Source: Candidatus Heimdallarchaeota archaeon
Lineage (GTDB): Archaea; Asgardarchaeota; Heimdallarchaeia; Heimdallarchaeales; Kariarchaeaceae
Assembly (NCBI GenBank): GCA_021399405.1
Contig: JAAFKL010000286.1
Location: 1-32,564, forward strand
Length of the DNA: 32,564 nucleotides
Direction of reading: 5' to 3'
The notes beneath the pieces were generated by a model. It ran no database searches and was not told where the DNA came from. It saw nothing but the letters and a program-made list of their open reading frames with translations. Of the stretch, positions 1 through 7,695 are shown one piece after another; positions within the stretch are counted from its first letter, which is position 1, and each line of letters opens with the position of its first letter. The position numbers were made by a program, and so were the translations under genes.

Positions 1-6
1 AAATTA

Positions 7-171
7 ATGAGTAAACGTTCTAAACTGAGCACCGAAAATTCTGAACCAGTTGAACTCCCCCCTATTACCTCCAATCCATGGCGCAATACAATCATCTGGA
101 GATTTGTGATATTTGTTATAATTACACTGTCAGTTTACGGATTGCTCATTAATTTTATTCCATCCAATTAA
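7..171 (+). CDS. Small single-pass membrane protein (54 aa)
   Basis: An ATG at position 7 opens a 54-codon frame ending at TAA. The first ~26 residues are polar and proline-rich. Residues ~28-50 form one hydrophobic helix (WRFVIFVIITLSVYGLLINF), followed by a four-residue tail. This is the layout of a small tail-anchored or bitopic membrane protein. No family is recognised. It could be the 3' part of an operon that starts before the window, so its upstream context cannot be judged. It is short, and reality as a gene rests only on the clean start, the single helix and the absence of any competing frame. Confidence 0.5.
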   Translation: MSKRSKLSTENSEPVELPPITSNPWRNTIIWRFVIFVIITLSVYGLLINFIPSN

Positions 172-174
172 AGA

Positions 175-239
175 GTTGATAACGTTAAATGCAGCTATTA
201 TCTATTATTCCCCATCTATTTGACAGATTTAATTCCTCG
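175..239. repeat. Dispersed repeat, copy A (65 bp)
   Basis: This 65-base block matches 7514-7578 in the same orientation without gaps at about 53 of 65 positions by eye. The shared core runs from GATAACGTTAAATGCA to ATTCCTCG. Copy A lies just after the stop of the 54-aa membrane protein; copy B lies just after an anchored surface protein. It is not part of any plausible coding frame. It may be a 3' untranslated element, a small RNA or a remnant of a mobile element. Confidence 0.6.
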
Positions 240-366
240 CACACCGTGAGAAAATGTGTAAAATAATCTTGAACAACTATTATTATGTACTTGCCATTTT
301 TAATTACCTTTATATGGCTTCAAACGGCAAATTTTCCAAATCATTGATCGATAATCGATTTTGACA

Positions 367-1161
367 TTATTTCCTGATTTTTCCAATCGAATAAAGTAAA
401 ACGATTATGATAATCAAAATCCCCAACACAATTAATATTTTAATGTTAAACACCAATTCTTCACTGGTTGATACAATTACAGACGATACTATGTCAGTTA
501 CATTGAAATGAACATTGTGACGAATCGAAACAGAATCTGCGTTATTAAGAACTAGAGTAGTCGTATGCTCACCAATCCCATAACCATCAATATTAGTAAT
601 TATAGGTACTCCAGATTCCCATTCTCCATTTTGGGTATTTGTTACATCATCATAAATTGAGTAGTCTGTCGGATTTATAGCAAAGGCAATCCATTGAATA
701 ACATTTCCCAAGGTGTTAACCACATAGTTGGGGCTATTTGGAACCTCATTAAAAACAATATCTTGACCAAGATCATTGGGAATCGTCTCACTGGTTTCAG
801 TAACTGAAACCTCAAATTCGATTGTAACTGTATCATAAGTATTTGTCAATGTTATATTGTAAATGTACAAAGCAACTTGTAAATTATTCATAGGGATAGA
901 AACCAATTCATTGGAAGACCAGTTTCCCGATCCAGTATTCCAAACGAGTTTCTGAGAATTGTATATAAGATACAATAGATACGTGAAACTCCCATCAACA
1001 TCAGATTCAGCCATGAATGTGATGTTTTGATGTACCATTCCATATGGAATTTCTAAGTTTGTTGGAGTAATTTTGAGATTTATTGTGTTATTTGATAACG
1101 TTGGCAAGGGATGAAATGTCAAAATCAAGAGAAAGAGAGAACTCATGTGCCAGTTTTTCAT
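367..1161 (-). CDS. Exported surface protein with C-terminal membrane anchor, unknown function
   Basis: This is a 264-residue protein. Residues ~5-23 form a signal peptide. The ectodomain is rich in Asn, Thr and beta-branched residues and has many N-x-S/T sites, as expected of a glycosylated beta-sandwich protein. Residues ~238-260 form a membrane helix (ILIVLGILIIIIVLLY) followed by a basic tail (KIRK), so it should stand on the outer face of the membrane. No domain is recognised. An in-frame ATG six codons in would also keep the signal peptide. On the minus strand a TATA-like box (1180-1188) sits ~20-27 bases before the start, which fits a leaderless transcript. It is divergent from the surface protein gene at 1521. 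Confidence 0.8.
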   Translation of the reverse strand: MKNWHMSSLFLLILTFHPLPTLSNNTINLKITPTNLEIPYGMVHQNITFMAESDVDGSFTYLLYLIYNSQKLVWNTGSGNWSSNELVSIPMNNLQVALYIYNITLTNTYDTVTIEFEVSVTETSETIPNDLGQDIVFNEVPNSPNYVVNTLGNVIQWIAFAINPTDYSIYDDVTNTQNGEWESGVPIITNIDGYGIGEHTTTLVLNNADSVSIRHNVHFNVTDIVSSVIVSTSEELVFNIKILIVLGILIIIIVLLYSIGKIRK

Positions 1162-1179
1162 GATAAATAATACGTCAAT

Positions 1180-1188
1180 GTACTTATA
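1180..1188 (-). promoter_or_regulatory. TATA-like box for the 367-1161 gene
   Basis: Read on the minus strand this is ATTATAAGT, centred ~23 bases before the ATG at 1161. Archaeal TATA boxes lie about 26 bases before the transcription start, so the mRNA would begin at or within a few bases of the ATG. Confidence 0.5.
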
Positions 1189-1488
1189 ATCTCAATTATC
1201 TTTACATAGCCAAAATAACTTTCTAATGAGTGGTTATGCAAAATCAAAATAATCTCGTCCTTCGATTTGCAATTTGATAAAAATCTTGAAGTATCCTAAT
1301 AACGCTACTTCATCAATCGATCGATTTTTCTTTCAAATAAGACTTCTCATCTTCCATTAACATTATTTAACTATTTCACCGATTTTCGTTTTCATGGAAT
1401 TATATCTTATATGCCTACCATTTGGAAATTGTGGAGAATTGCTCCAGAAAGTGCTATACATTAGATAGTGATGAGTTGGGCCACCAGT

Positions 1489-1500
1489 TGATATATATTC
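1489..1500 (+). promoter_or_regulatory. TATA-like box for the 1521 gene
   Basis: GATATATATTCA is centred ~27 bases before the GTG start at 1521. This places transcription start at the start codon (leaderless) and supports GTG as the true start. Confidence 0.5.
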
Positions 1501-1520
1501 ATTGTACTTGACGAGTTTAT

Positions 1521-2474
1521 GTGGAAAAGAGGGCTATACTTGTATTGTGTTTATTCCTTATCCCTAGTGTTTCAAGGGGAATTCACATTTTACCACCAAT
1601 ATATAGCTCTGGAGACACAAATGATTCATCTCAAACCCTCATGACAAGTCAAGAGATTCCCACGTCTCAGCCAGAGGTATCATATCAAGCTCAAATATTG
1701 GAAAACGGTATTTTTCAACTTTTCGGTAGCTGGAAAGAAATTGATAACTATCCAATTCGAGAAGCACAAATAAATGGTTCAGTTTTCCTCAATTCCTCTA
1801 CAATTGAAAAAATACAAACTTTCACTTTGAGAACTAATTCTTACGGAAACTTCAGTTGGGTTAATGTGTTCAATCAGGTTGGTAAATATATTTATGAGCT
1901 TAATTTTAGAAAATCTGGATACCAGGGTTGGGATTTAGTATTTGAAGTGGAAGTTGTTCCGTATGATCACTCATATAATATTCAAATTGGTACAGTAGGT
2001 GAATTGACATCAGGTAAAGAATTTGTAATAACCGCTTTTATAACTAATGCCGATGAAGATTCGGACCAATATGGGAGTGCCGTGGCGGATCTTGAAGTAC
2101 ATTTCTCCATTGAACTTCTTTATACAAATGAGGATCGAACAGGATTTCAATTGATTAGTGTGACCGATTATCTTGGTATTGCAATTGTCAGATTAACATC
2201 TGAGATGACGGAAAATTTGAAAGAAATAAAATTCATAGGAGCGTCCATTCCTAATTCTACTGCTACAGTAAATGTAGCGCAGAACAATCTTCCAATTATA
2301 AATCAGCCTGCAGAAAAGGACCTAATCAAAGAGAGAATTGTTGTGACTTTGCATGACAATTTGGCCTTAATTTTTATGGGAACGTTACTAGGACTTGGTA
2401 CAATTACTGCTTTAGTGATAAGACGTAAAGCAAGTACGCCAAATATTGAGATGTGGCCTAAATATGAAAATTAG
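1521..2474 (+). CDS. Exported surface protein with C-terminal membrane anchor, unknown function
   Basis: This is a 317-residue protein starting at GTG. Residues ~4-20 are a signal peptide. The ectodomain looks like consecutive beta-sandwich (Ig-like) modules: residues ~55-145 have an alternating pattern with a segment like those of carboxypeptidase-regulatory or Big-type domains (NSYGNFSW), and residues ~150-255 are a second such unit ending TATVNV. A membrane helix follows at ~279-299, then RRK and a short tail. The ATG two bases upstream is in another frame. No specific family is recognised; an adhesin or receptor role is only a guess from the architecture. Confidence 0.8.
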   Translation: MEKRAILVLCLFLIPSVSRGIHILPPIYSSGDTNDSSQTLMTSQEIPTSQPEVSYQAQILENGIFQLFGSWKEIDNYPIREAQINGSVFLNSSTIEKIQTFTLRTNSYGNFSWVNVFNQVGKYIYELNFRKSGYQGWDLVFEVEVVPYDHSYNIQIGTVGELTSGKEFVITAFITNADEDSDQYGSAVADLEVHFSIELLYTNEDRTGFQLISVTDYLGIAIVRLTSEMTENLKEIKFIGASIPNSTATVNVAQNNLPIINQPAEKDLIKERIVVTLHDNLALIFMGTLLGLGTITALVIRRKASTPNIEMWPKYEN

Positions 2475-2649
2475 GATAAATCGATCTGGTTTGTCCTACT
2501 TATAGCAACTAGTTGTTCTTTTTAGTACTCAACTGGTTAATTTGCCAAATTCTTCAGAAAACGAACGTAAGATGATCCTTCTGAGTTCTTCAGGTGGGGG
2601 TGAAAAGTTGATCAAACAATCCATTTATCTAATTTTCCTAATCAATTCT

Positions 2650-2988
2650 TCATATCCTAAACCCAATTCGTTCCCTAATTTTCTTATAATTTTTCTTCCT
2701 CTGATAAACAATCCATACAATCACTGCTTTCGGATCTTGACGATTACACCCATTTTTTCTTTCAGCCCCCTTCTGCATACACTCCTCAACAACACAAAAT
2801 ATTAGCCTCCACGGTTTATTCTTACCAATGTAAATCCTTCGTATCCCCTTGGCACCTTGAATGAGCTTAGTTTTGAAATATGGATCATCAAACAATGATT
2901 GCAATGTTTCTTCGATATCTTCCTCCAAAGACTGATCCTTCCGTAGTGCCTTATCTCGGGTCAATTGATAACCCTCAGTTAAAAGCAC
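2650..2988 (-). CDS. RelE/ParE-superfamily toxin-like protein
   Basis: This is a 112-residue protein starting at GTG. The central part (residues ~45-100) has the RelE-fold pattern: a strand with basic residues (GIRRIYIGKNKPWRLIF), then a hydrophobic strand (AVIVWIVYQRKKNY) that resembles the conserved end of RelE/ParE toxins. RelE toxins cleave mRNA in the ribosome; ParE relatives inhibit gyrase, and the sequence does not separate these two. A cysteine-containing insertion (EECMQKG...NGCNRQ) interrupts the usual spacing between the strands. The gene lies 32 bases downstream of a Panacea-like gene on the same strand, the organisation expected of an antitoxin-toxin pair. The toxin assignment depends on both the fold pattern and this neighbour. 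Confidence 0.6.
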   Translation of the reverse strand: MLLTEGYQLTRDKALRKDQSLEEDIEETLQSLFDDPYFKTKLIQGAKGIRRIYIGKNKPWRLIFCVVEECMQKGAERKNGCNRQDPKAVIVWIVYQRKKNYKKIRERIGFRI

Positions 2989-3020
2989 TCTAAAACTAAT
3001 AAATTCAACTCCATTTCATT

Positions 3021-3659
3021 TCAAGTTTGTTTACTGGGTTTCCATTCAGTCAGATTACCCTCAAGAATTGATCTCTGGGCAACTTGCATATCGTCAACAA
3101 ACTCAGGATCAAATAGCATAGCAAGATCCTCAAACTCCTCATCAGTGAATTTAAAGGTCCGCTTCCCATGAGCCATTTCATTACGAATTAACAAAGCCAT
3201 CTCCAGTGGGGTTTCCTCAATTGTCAGACTTGGGGTCAGGGGATTTTTCAGTTGGTACACTTCTTCTAACATCTGATCAAAATCATCTGTCATTATATTT
3301 TTAGTAATAATCTTGATGTGATTTGTCTGATGACGATTTCTCGTAAATATGTCGATAAATTTATCGAGAAGGTTGTAGCCATGAGGTGTTAATTTGAACC
3401 CTTTATTGCCACTTTCCAGGTAATTTGATTTTACTAAAAACTCTAAACTGGATCGCAATTCTGAGCTAAAGGGACCATAATGATATTTAATAAAATCAAA
3501 AGCAAACCCCTGACACTTATCCTTCCACATCTCCAACTGAGATAGGAACACAGCCTTTTGTAATCTCGTAGACAGAACCAGGTTATGCTTTCTCCCACTC
3601 TTACAAAGGTAAAGTGTTAGCAGATGATTGGTTACCCACTCTTCGGTTTGTATAGACAT
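3021..3659 (-). CDS. Panacea/SocA-like (YwgA-like) probable antitoxin
   Basis: This is a 212-residue cytosolic protein. Residues ~25-75 carry the Panacea/SocA pattern: a helix LQKAVFLSQLEMW, then FDFIKYHYGPFSSEL, in which the YGPFS motif is typical, then a winged-helix-like segment ending FKLTPHGYNLLD. The C-terminal ~100 residues are helical and charged and are not recognised. Panacea domains act as antitoxins toward toxins of many unrelated folds; some relatives are proteolysis adaptors. It is the first gene of a two-gene unit with the RelE-like protein, so it would be made first and in excess. Paired TACGATAT-type sites just before its start suggest autoregulation. The family call is by motif only; a YwgA-like protein outside toxin-antitoxin biology is the main alternative. 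Confidence 0.6.
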   Translation of the reverse strand: MSIQTEEWVTNHLLTLYLCKSGRKHNLVLSTRLQKAVFLSQLEMWKDKCQGFAFDFIKYHYGPFSSELRSSLEFLVKSNYLESGNKGFKLTPHGYNLLDKFIDIFTRNRHQTNHIKIITKNIMTDDFDQMLEEVYQLKNPLTPSLTIEETPLEMALLIRNEMAHGKRTFKFTDEEFEDLAMLFDPEFVDDMQVAQRSILEGNLTEWKPSKQT

Positions 3660-3665
3660 TAGTGC

Positions 3666-3692
3666 ATATCGTACCTTTATCTGTATATCGTA
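3666..3692. promoter_or_regulatory. Paired direct repeat upstream of the toxin-antitoxin unit
   Basis: ATATCGTA occurs at 3666-3673 and again at 3685-3692, 19 bases apart, immediately upstream of the antitoxin start at 3659. On the minus strand a TATA-like TTTTTAAAC lies near 3703-3712, so both sites would fall near or after the transcription start, where a bound repressor would block transcription. The site role is inferred. Confidence 0.45.
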
Positions 3693-3790
3693 TAGATTGA
3701 GCCGTTTAAAAAGGTATTCTCATTTAAGTTGAGGATTTGTTCATAATTAAGCCCTATATACGGTTTGTCAGTAGAGGTGAGTGAAAGTAT

Positions 3791-3902
3791 TCGCACAATC
3801 AAAAACCAGTAGTAAATCCTCAATGGATTAAAGAAAATGACCAGTTCGATACGAAAATATGTAAAATAATCTCACGCACAATAAAGAATCAGTAATAAAT
3901 CC
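3791..3902. repeat. Pair of imperfect 29-bp direct repeats
   Basis: The blocks 3791-3819 and 3874-3902 align without gaps at roughly 24 of 29 positions (CGCACAAT...CAGTA.TAAATCC), with start points 83 bases apart. They lie in the non-coding gap between the toxin-antitoxin promoter and the 41-aa membrane protein. The function is unknown; a duplicated regulatory site or a decayed repeat are both possible. Confidence 0.5.
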
Positions 3903-3903
3903 A

Positions 3904-4029
3904 TTATTCTACCCGACCACTCAATGCAAAGGAAAGAGCAAAGAATATGATAACAAAGCCCATTATAATAGAAAATGCTGCAATCATAATTGCTGATAAA
4001 AATGATCCCGATGATTGATCTGGTTTCAT
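3904..4029 (-). CDS. Small membrane protein (41 aa)
   Basis: An ATG at 4029 opens a 41-codon frame ending in TAA. After a polar start (MKPDQSSGSF) residues ~11-36 form one long hydrophobic helix (IMGFVIIFFALSFAL), followed by SGRVE. It starts 19 bases after the stop of the multi-pass membrane protein encoded just upstream on the same strand, with a purine-rich GGAAGGGG stretch shortly before the ATG. It is therefore probably co-transcribed and translated from its own site. It could be a small subunit or regulator of that membrane protein. No family is recognised. Confidence 0.55.
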   Translation of the reverse strand: MKPDQSSGSFLSAIMIAAFSIIMGFVIIFFALSFALSGRVE

Positions 4030-4048
4030 TCAATTCCCCTTCCATATT

Positions 4049-4525
4049 CTATTTATCAATAGGATATAATTCTTTATTGGAAAATGGCTCGAGTTCAATT
4101 TCTCGCAGAATTCCCCATGTCACAAGACCTGCTATCATAGAAAAATTGGCATATCCCAATGCTAATTGCATGATTTCACTAATTTCTGTCAAATAGCTGG
4201 GATCATCCACCACTAGTATGGAAGAAATATGAACAATTCCGAAAAATAATCCAATTAGATAAGTTGAGATCAAAGTATCCACAAAATTCATTTTATTTCT
4301 GTGTAAACTGACTGCTATCCAAATACCAAAACCAAATGCAATAAAGTAAATCTGGGGGCTCCATAAAATCCCATAAGAAAAAAACTCTCCACCTAGCGAA
4401 CCATTATTCAAGATAATAAAGTAAATAGATTGAAAAATCCCGTTAACAATAACTACAAATGCTGGTATTCTAAGTGTTCTCATTGTTTCAAAAGGTGAAG
4501 ACGGAACAAACTCTTGAAGATTCAT
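4049..4525 (-). CDS. Multi-pass membrane protein, unknown function
   Basis: With the ATG at 4525 this is a 158-residue protein with about four membrane helices (near residues 17-40, 52-72, 85-108 and 122-145) and short loops. The open frame continues upstream to 4765, but the extra ~80 residues are low in structure, run into the start of the divergent gene and lack export or membrane logic, so the internal ATG (MNLQEFVPSS) is preferred. No family is recognised. The 41-aa membrane protein follows 19 bases downstream. It is divergent from the membrane protein/Xre pair at 4719, and could share its regulatory region. Confidence 0.6.
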   Translation of the reverse strand: MNLQEFVPSSPFETMRTLRIPAFVVIVNGIFQSIYFIILNNGSLGGEFFSYGILWSPQIYFIAFGFGIWIAVSLHRNKMNFVDTLISTYLIGLFFGIVHISSILVVDDPSYLTEISEIMQLALGYANFSMIAGLVTWGILREIELEPFSNKELYPIDK

Positions 4526-4681
4526 ACAATGATTATATACATGAATTGAATTTAAATCAATTATCCTTAATTGACAGTTATAATCGGAATTAAATCTTGA
4601 TTGATGATTCGTGTTTTCCGAATTATTCGATCCATCGATAAATTTAGTTATTATTAATTTGTAAAGTAACATATACATATA

Positions 4682-4697
4682 GTTAAGTTTATTTAAC
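4682..4697. promoter_or_regulatory. Inverted repeat, possible operator
   Basis: GTTAA-GTTTAT-TTAAC is an inverted repeat with 5-base arms, 22 bases before the ATG at 4719 and overlapping the expected TATA position; a further CTTAAC occurs at 4713-4718. The downstream operon ends in an Xre-type regulator, so this is a natural candidate for its autoregulatory site. The arms are short and AT-rich, so chance is not excluded. Confidence 0.35.
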
Positions 4698-4718
4698 AAA
4701 TTGTTTATTATACTTAAC

Positions 4719-5636
4719 ATGAGCAAACTATCTAATATTCTCCACAATAGTAAATTGATTAACATGATTTACAAGATCAAGCTAAATCACATGGCAATGT
4801 TTGTTCTAACCATAACAATAAATTCAATAGCTGTCATCCTCCTATTAAATAAGAGAAATCCGCTAATTACAATTCTTGTGGCATCTGTATTTCTGATTAC
4901 ACCCACAATCATCGCTCAAATAATTGAAGGTTATATGCAAATTACTGTAGAAGATGAACGAAGAGAATTCATTATCAAAGATGCATCAAGGATGGCTGTC
5001 AATCAATTCATAATTGTAGCAATATTAGGTGGTGCATTATTAATTATAATCGCATTAATCACTGAAGGTGAGGGATTGTCGACTAAAGCACTTAACGCTG
5101 TTTCAATTGGAGGAATTACTCTATTGACGATTGGTCTATTGATTGCATGGATTTTTGCTTTTTCCATGGATGTACAACGGAAATTTAAGACTGAAGTTTA
5201 TCCGAAAGTAAATTTGAGTGACTTAATTTTAGCAATAGTGAGCTCATTCGTCATTTTCTTGTACATGAACCACTATGCAGTATTAGTAAGTGGTGGTGAA
5301 AACAGTGTTGTATCTAGTATCATGGACAGTGAAAAAAATTGGTTTTCTCTATTTTTTATTTTTTCAACCCTCAATATCTTCGTTTATAAAATCTATATTA
5401 CAAAATTCGGTCCAGAAGACGAGATGCAAAAAACCCAAGAAGGTACTGCATCTATTTTCACTTTAAAATTAGGGACTTTGGTACTCTTAACTATTTCACT
5501 TTTACTAATTATCATGTATTTGATCCAAGCGGATCAAGATTTATTGGAGCTTGGTATCCCAACATTTCTTTCATTTATATTGTTGCGTAGTGGTTTCTTG
5601 CTAAATATTAACAGAGCAGCGTCTCAGTTTTCCTAG
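4719..5636 (+). CDS. Membrane protein with duplicated two-helix unit (DUF2178-like)
   Basis: This is a ~305-residue multi-pass membrane protein. It appears to be built from two related units. Each has two helices, then a conserved acidic/charged segment (VEDERREFI... near residue 75 and GPEDEMQKT... near residue 231), then another helix pair (IIVAILGGALLIII and LGTLVLLTISLLLII). The D-E-R/M segment before a helix pair is typical of DUF2178-like membrane proteins, which often sit beside small Xre regulators, as here (the next gene starts 10 bases on). The ATG at 4719 is chosen over a TTG at 4701; a later ATG at 4764 is also possible. Function is unknown; the family link is tentative. Confidence 0.65.
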   Translation: MSKLSNILHNSKLINMIYKIKLNHMAMFVLTITINSIAVILLLNKRNPLITILVASVFLITPTIIAQIIEGYMQITVEDERREFIIKDASRMAVNQFIIVAILGGALLIIIALITEGEGLSTKALNAVSIGGITLLTIGLLIAWIFAFSMDVQRKFKTEVYPKVNLSDLILAIVSSFVIFLYMNHYAVLVSGGENSVVSSIMDSEKNWFSLFFIFSTLNIFVYKIYITKFGPEDEMQKTQEGTASIFTLKLGTLVLLTISLLLIIMYLIQADQDLLELGIPTFLSFILLRSGFLLNINRAASQFS

Positions 5637-5646
5637 GTGATGTATT

Positions 5647-5835
5647 ATGAAAAGTAGATTAAAAGTACTTAGAGCAGAATTCGATCTTACACAACAACAA
5701 CTAGCAGAAAAATTAGGCGTTACAAGACAGACAATACTTGCAATAGAAAAGGGGACCTATGATCCCTCCTTAAAATTAGCTTTCAAAATTGCAGAATATT
5801 TTGGGAAGACTATCGAAGAAATTTTTCTTTATTAA
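5647..5835 (+). CDS. Small Xre-family helix-turn-helix regulator
   Basis: This 62-residue protein is a complete HTH_3 domain and nothing else: MKSRLKVLRAEFDLTQQQLAEKLG opens the first two helices, then the recognition helix VTRQTILAIEKG, then YDPSLKLAFKIAEYFGK and the IEEIF ending. It closely resembles the YozG-type archaeal and bacterial regulators that pair with DUF2178-like membrane proteins. A GGTGA element lies about ten bases before the ATG, and the gene is 10 bases downstream of the membrane protein gene, so the two form one operon. Autoregulation through sites near 4682-4718 is likely but inferred. It may instead respond to the membrane partner. Confidence 0.9.
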   Translation: MKSRLKVLRAEFDLTQQQLAEKLGVTRQTILAIEKGTYDPSLKLAFKIAEYFGKTIEEIFLY

Positions 5836-5898
5836 TAGTAAAAATGACATACTAGAAAACCATAATATTTTCTATCCAGAGTACCTATGTTATAAATA

Positions 5899-6543
5899 AT
5901 GAGTCGAGCTTTGATGATCACATTTTATTCAATCATCATTATTGGCTTGTTGCTACTTATCCCTTTTCTCATAATCTTTGCGGGTGCAATATTCTTTGCA
6001 ATAATCGGCCCCGATAATCCCCGACATCCTGAGTACGACGATACAAATGCCTACCTGCATGAAGAATTCACTTTGGTTGTAAGGTTTTCTGATAAAACTA
6101 ATTTTTCCCTACTCCATCCTGTAATATACTCAGATGGCGAGATAATAGAGGTCATGACCCAAGTTTCCATGTTAACTAGATTGGAAGGGGATGAATATAT
6201 ATTATCAACCATCAAAACCATGAATAATACCGATTATTTGCTAATTGATGGCTATGCAGACGAATTTTATATCCAGAATTTTATTGAACATCCATTAAAA
6301 ACAGGACGAATTTCTTATGAAAATTATTTATTCTCGCTTGAAATTGGAACTTACAAATCAGATGCCTATTTCTACTTAATAGCTGATGATGCTGAAATCT
6401 TCTCATTTTATTCTAATTATCATGCGACGACAAACTTTTGTGGTGTACACAAGGAGGTGTACCATGAAACAGGACTTGACGGTTTTGAATTTACAGAAGG
6501 ATGGGACAATTATCCCTCATGGATAGGAGCATCATGTCAATAA
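5899..6543 (+). CDS. N-terminally anchored exported protein, unknown function
   Basis: This is a 214-residue protein with a long hydrophobic N-terminus (residues ~4-36, GLLLLIPFLIIFAGAIFF) that could be one long signal anchor or a helical hairpin, followed by an outside domain of ~175 residues rich in aromatic residues and strands. Cysteines near residue 179 (NFCGV) and at the end (ASCQ) could form a disulfide, consistent with an external location. The C-terminus has no second anchor, unlike most surface proteins in this window. No family is recognised. It follows the Xre gene by 63 bases with its own AT-rich promoter-like stretch (GTTATAAATA). Confidence 0.7.
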   Translation: MSRALMITFYSIIIIGLLLLIPFLIIFAGAIFFAIIGPDNPRHPEYDDTNAYLHEEFTLVVRFSDKTNFSLLHPVIYSDGEIIEVMTQVSMLTRLEGDEYILSTIKTMNNTDYLLIDGYADEFYIQNFIEHPLKTGRISYENYLFSLEIGTYKSDAYFYLIADDAEIFSFYSNYHATTNFCGVHKEVYHETGLDGFEFTEGWDNYPSWIGASCQ

Positions 6544-6714
6544 TTTTGTTGATATATTCTGACATTTACTGTTAAATTTAATTCAAACTGAAAACGATTT
6601 GTGTTACCAAATAATTAATTTTCATTTATTCAAAATTGTTTATTGACATCATCCATTGGTCACAAATTTTGATTACAAGATCAAATATTATTTTATATCA
6701 ATTTACTGAATTGA

Positions 6715-7479
6715 ATGACAAGACAAAAATCTAGCTTGGCGTTAATATTGGTTTACCAAAGAAAAATTTGTACAATCTCGCTTTTGCTCATAATGACCAT
6801 TTCTGTTTCCACTCCTTCTTCTGTATATTCTCAATCCGAAGTGATCTATGATCTATTCAACAATCAATGGGCTGGAAATGATGGAGATCTGTGGTTACAA
6901 ATTCAATTAAAAGAAATTTTTATGGACTCGGGTACGCATTTTAATAATCTGACTACTTCTATTTGGTTAAGTAAGGCATTAGATGTTGCAGAGATGGAGA
7001 TTGATTATATCTTCAATCTGACTTATTATTTTTCAAATCCTCCAATATTATTAGAATGGGATCGTCTGTATTCAATTCAAGAATCGGGGACTTTAGAGTC
7101 TTTCGAGATTCATTTCCAATTCAATGACACAATAATTCCAGAGAGAGTGGGTAATTATAGGAACCATATTGAAATTTTTACTGATTCGATTATAGATAGA
7201 GATAGGGATATTTCAAATGGAGGTCATGCTGAGTTTGATTGGTTCAGTAATGAAACAAATTTTTATGGTTTCACAGAAGAACAACCATTAGAGACAAAGA
7301 CTTGGAACAAAGTACCCATTCTTAATACTGGTGATCTAGCTGCAGACGATATAGAATCTGAGTTACAAATACCCATAGATGCAATTTGGATATCTACCAT
7401 TGTTATTATATCAATAATCACCTTTGTTGGTAGGAAAAAGATAAAATCATGGTTGTTTCGAAATTCTGAATCATCTTAA
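6715..7479 (+). CDS. Exported surface protein with C-terminal membrane anchor, unknown function
   Basis: This is a 254-residue protein. Hydrophobic residues ~20-33 preceded by KR/K form a signal peptide with a likely cleavage after SVYSQ. The ectodomain (~40-220) contains N-x-S/T sites and a run of aromatic-rich strands. A membrane helix (ISTIVIISIITFVG) at ~227-241 and a basic tail (RKKIKSWLF) anchor it. A TATA-like ATTTTATATC lies ~22 bases before the ATG. No domain is recognised. It has the same layout as the other anchored proteins here, but I see no sequence similarity to them. Confidence 0.75.
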   Translation: MTRQKSSLALILVYQRKICTISLLLIMTISVSTPSSVYSQSEVIYDLFNNQWAGNDGDLWLQIQLKEIFMDSGTHFNNLTTSIWLSKALDVAEMEIDYIFNLTYYFSNPPILLEWDRLYSIQESGTLESFEIHFQFNDTIIPERVGNYRNHIEIFTDSIIDRDRDISNGGHAEFDWFSNETNFYGFTEEQPLETKTWNKVPILNTGDLAADDIESELQIPIDAIWISTIVIISIITFVGRKKIKSWLFRNSESS

Positions 7480-7513
7480 ATGGTTAGTAAACCTGATTCC
7501 ACCTAACTAAAGT

Positions 7514-7578
7514 GTGGATAACGTTAAATGCATCTGTTATATCTCCTTCCTTATCTATTTGACCGATTCAATTCCTCG
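7514..7578. repeat. Dispersed repeat, copy B (65 bp)
   Basis: This block aligns without gaps to 175-239 (about 82% identity by eye). It lies 35 bases after the stop of the anchored surface protein. An open frame overlapping it on the plus strand (from 7528) is not gene-like and ends inside the vapC 3' end. Confidence 0.6.
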
Positions 7579-7695
7579 AAGCTCTTGAGAATGATGAGAA
7601 CTATTGGATTTTTGGTCATATATTCTTATTTGTGTGACCATCACTTGCTAAACATCAATCTCGATCGATATAGCATCGATTTATCAATTAGTAAA

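Larger units (their letters stand above)
1162..1520. promoter_or_regulatory. Divergent intergenic promoter region
   Basis: This 359-base gap separates two divergently transcribed surface-protein genes. I see no convincing coding frame in it. It holds one probable promoter for each side, near 1180-1188 (minus) and 1489-1500 (plus). A short palindromic stretch AATCGATCGATT lies near 1315-1326. No other structure is apparent. Confidence 0.5.

Noticed and set aside
1315..1326. AATCGATCGATT palindrome as an operator
   Set aside because: It is far from both start codons and similar GATCGAT strings recur by chance in this AT-rich DNA.
2542..2805. Plus-strand open frame of 87 codons
   Set aside because: It lies opposite the RelE-like gene; composition (Phe/Pro/Leu runs) is that of an antisense shadow.
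3990..4196. Plus-strand open frame of 68 codons
   Set aside because: It is antisense to the two small membrane-protein genes, which have better starts and helix patterns.
4526..4765. N-terminal extension of the 4049-4525 membrane protein
   Set aside because: The extension crosses the divergent promoter and start of the 4719 gene and has no structure that fits the protein.
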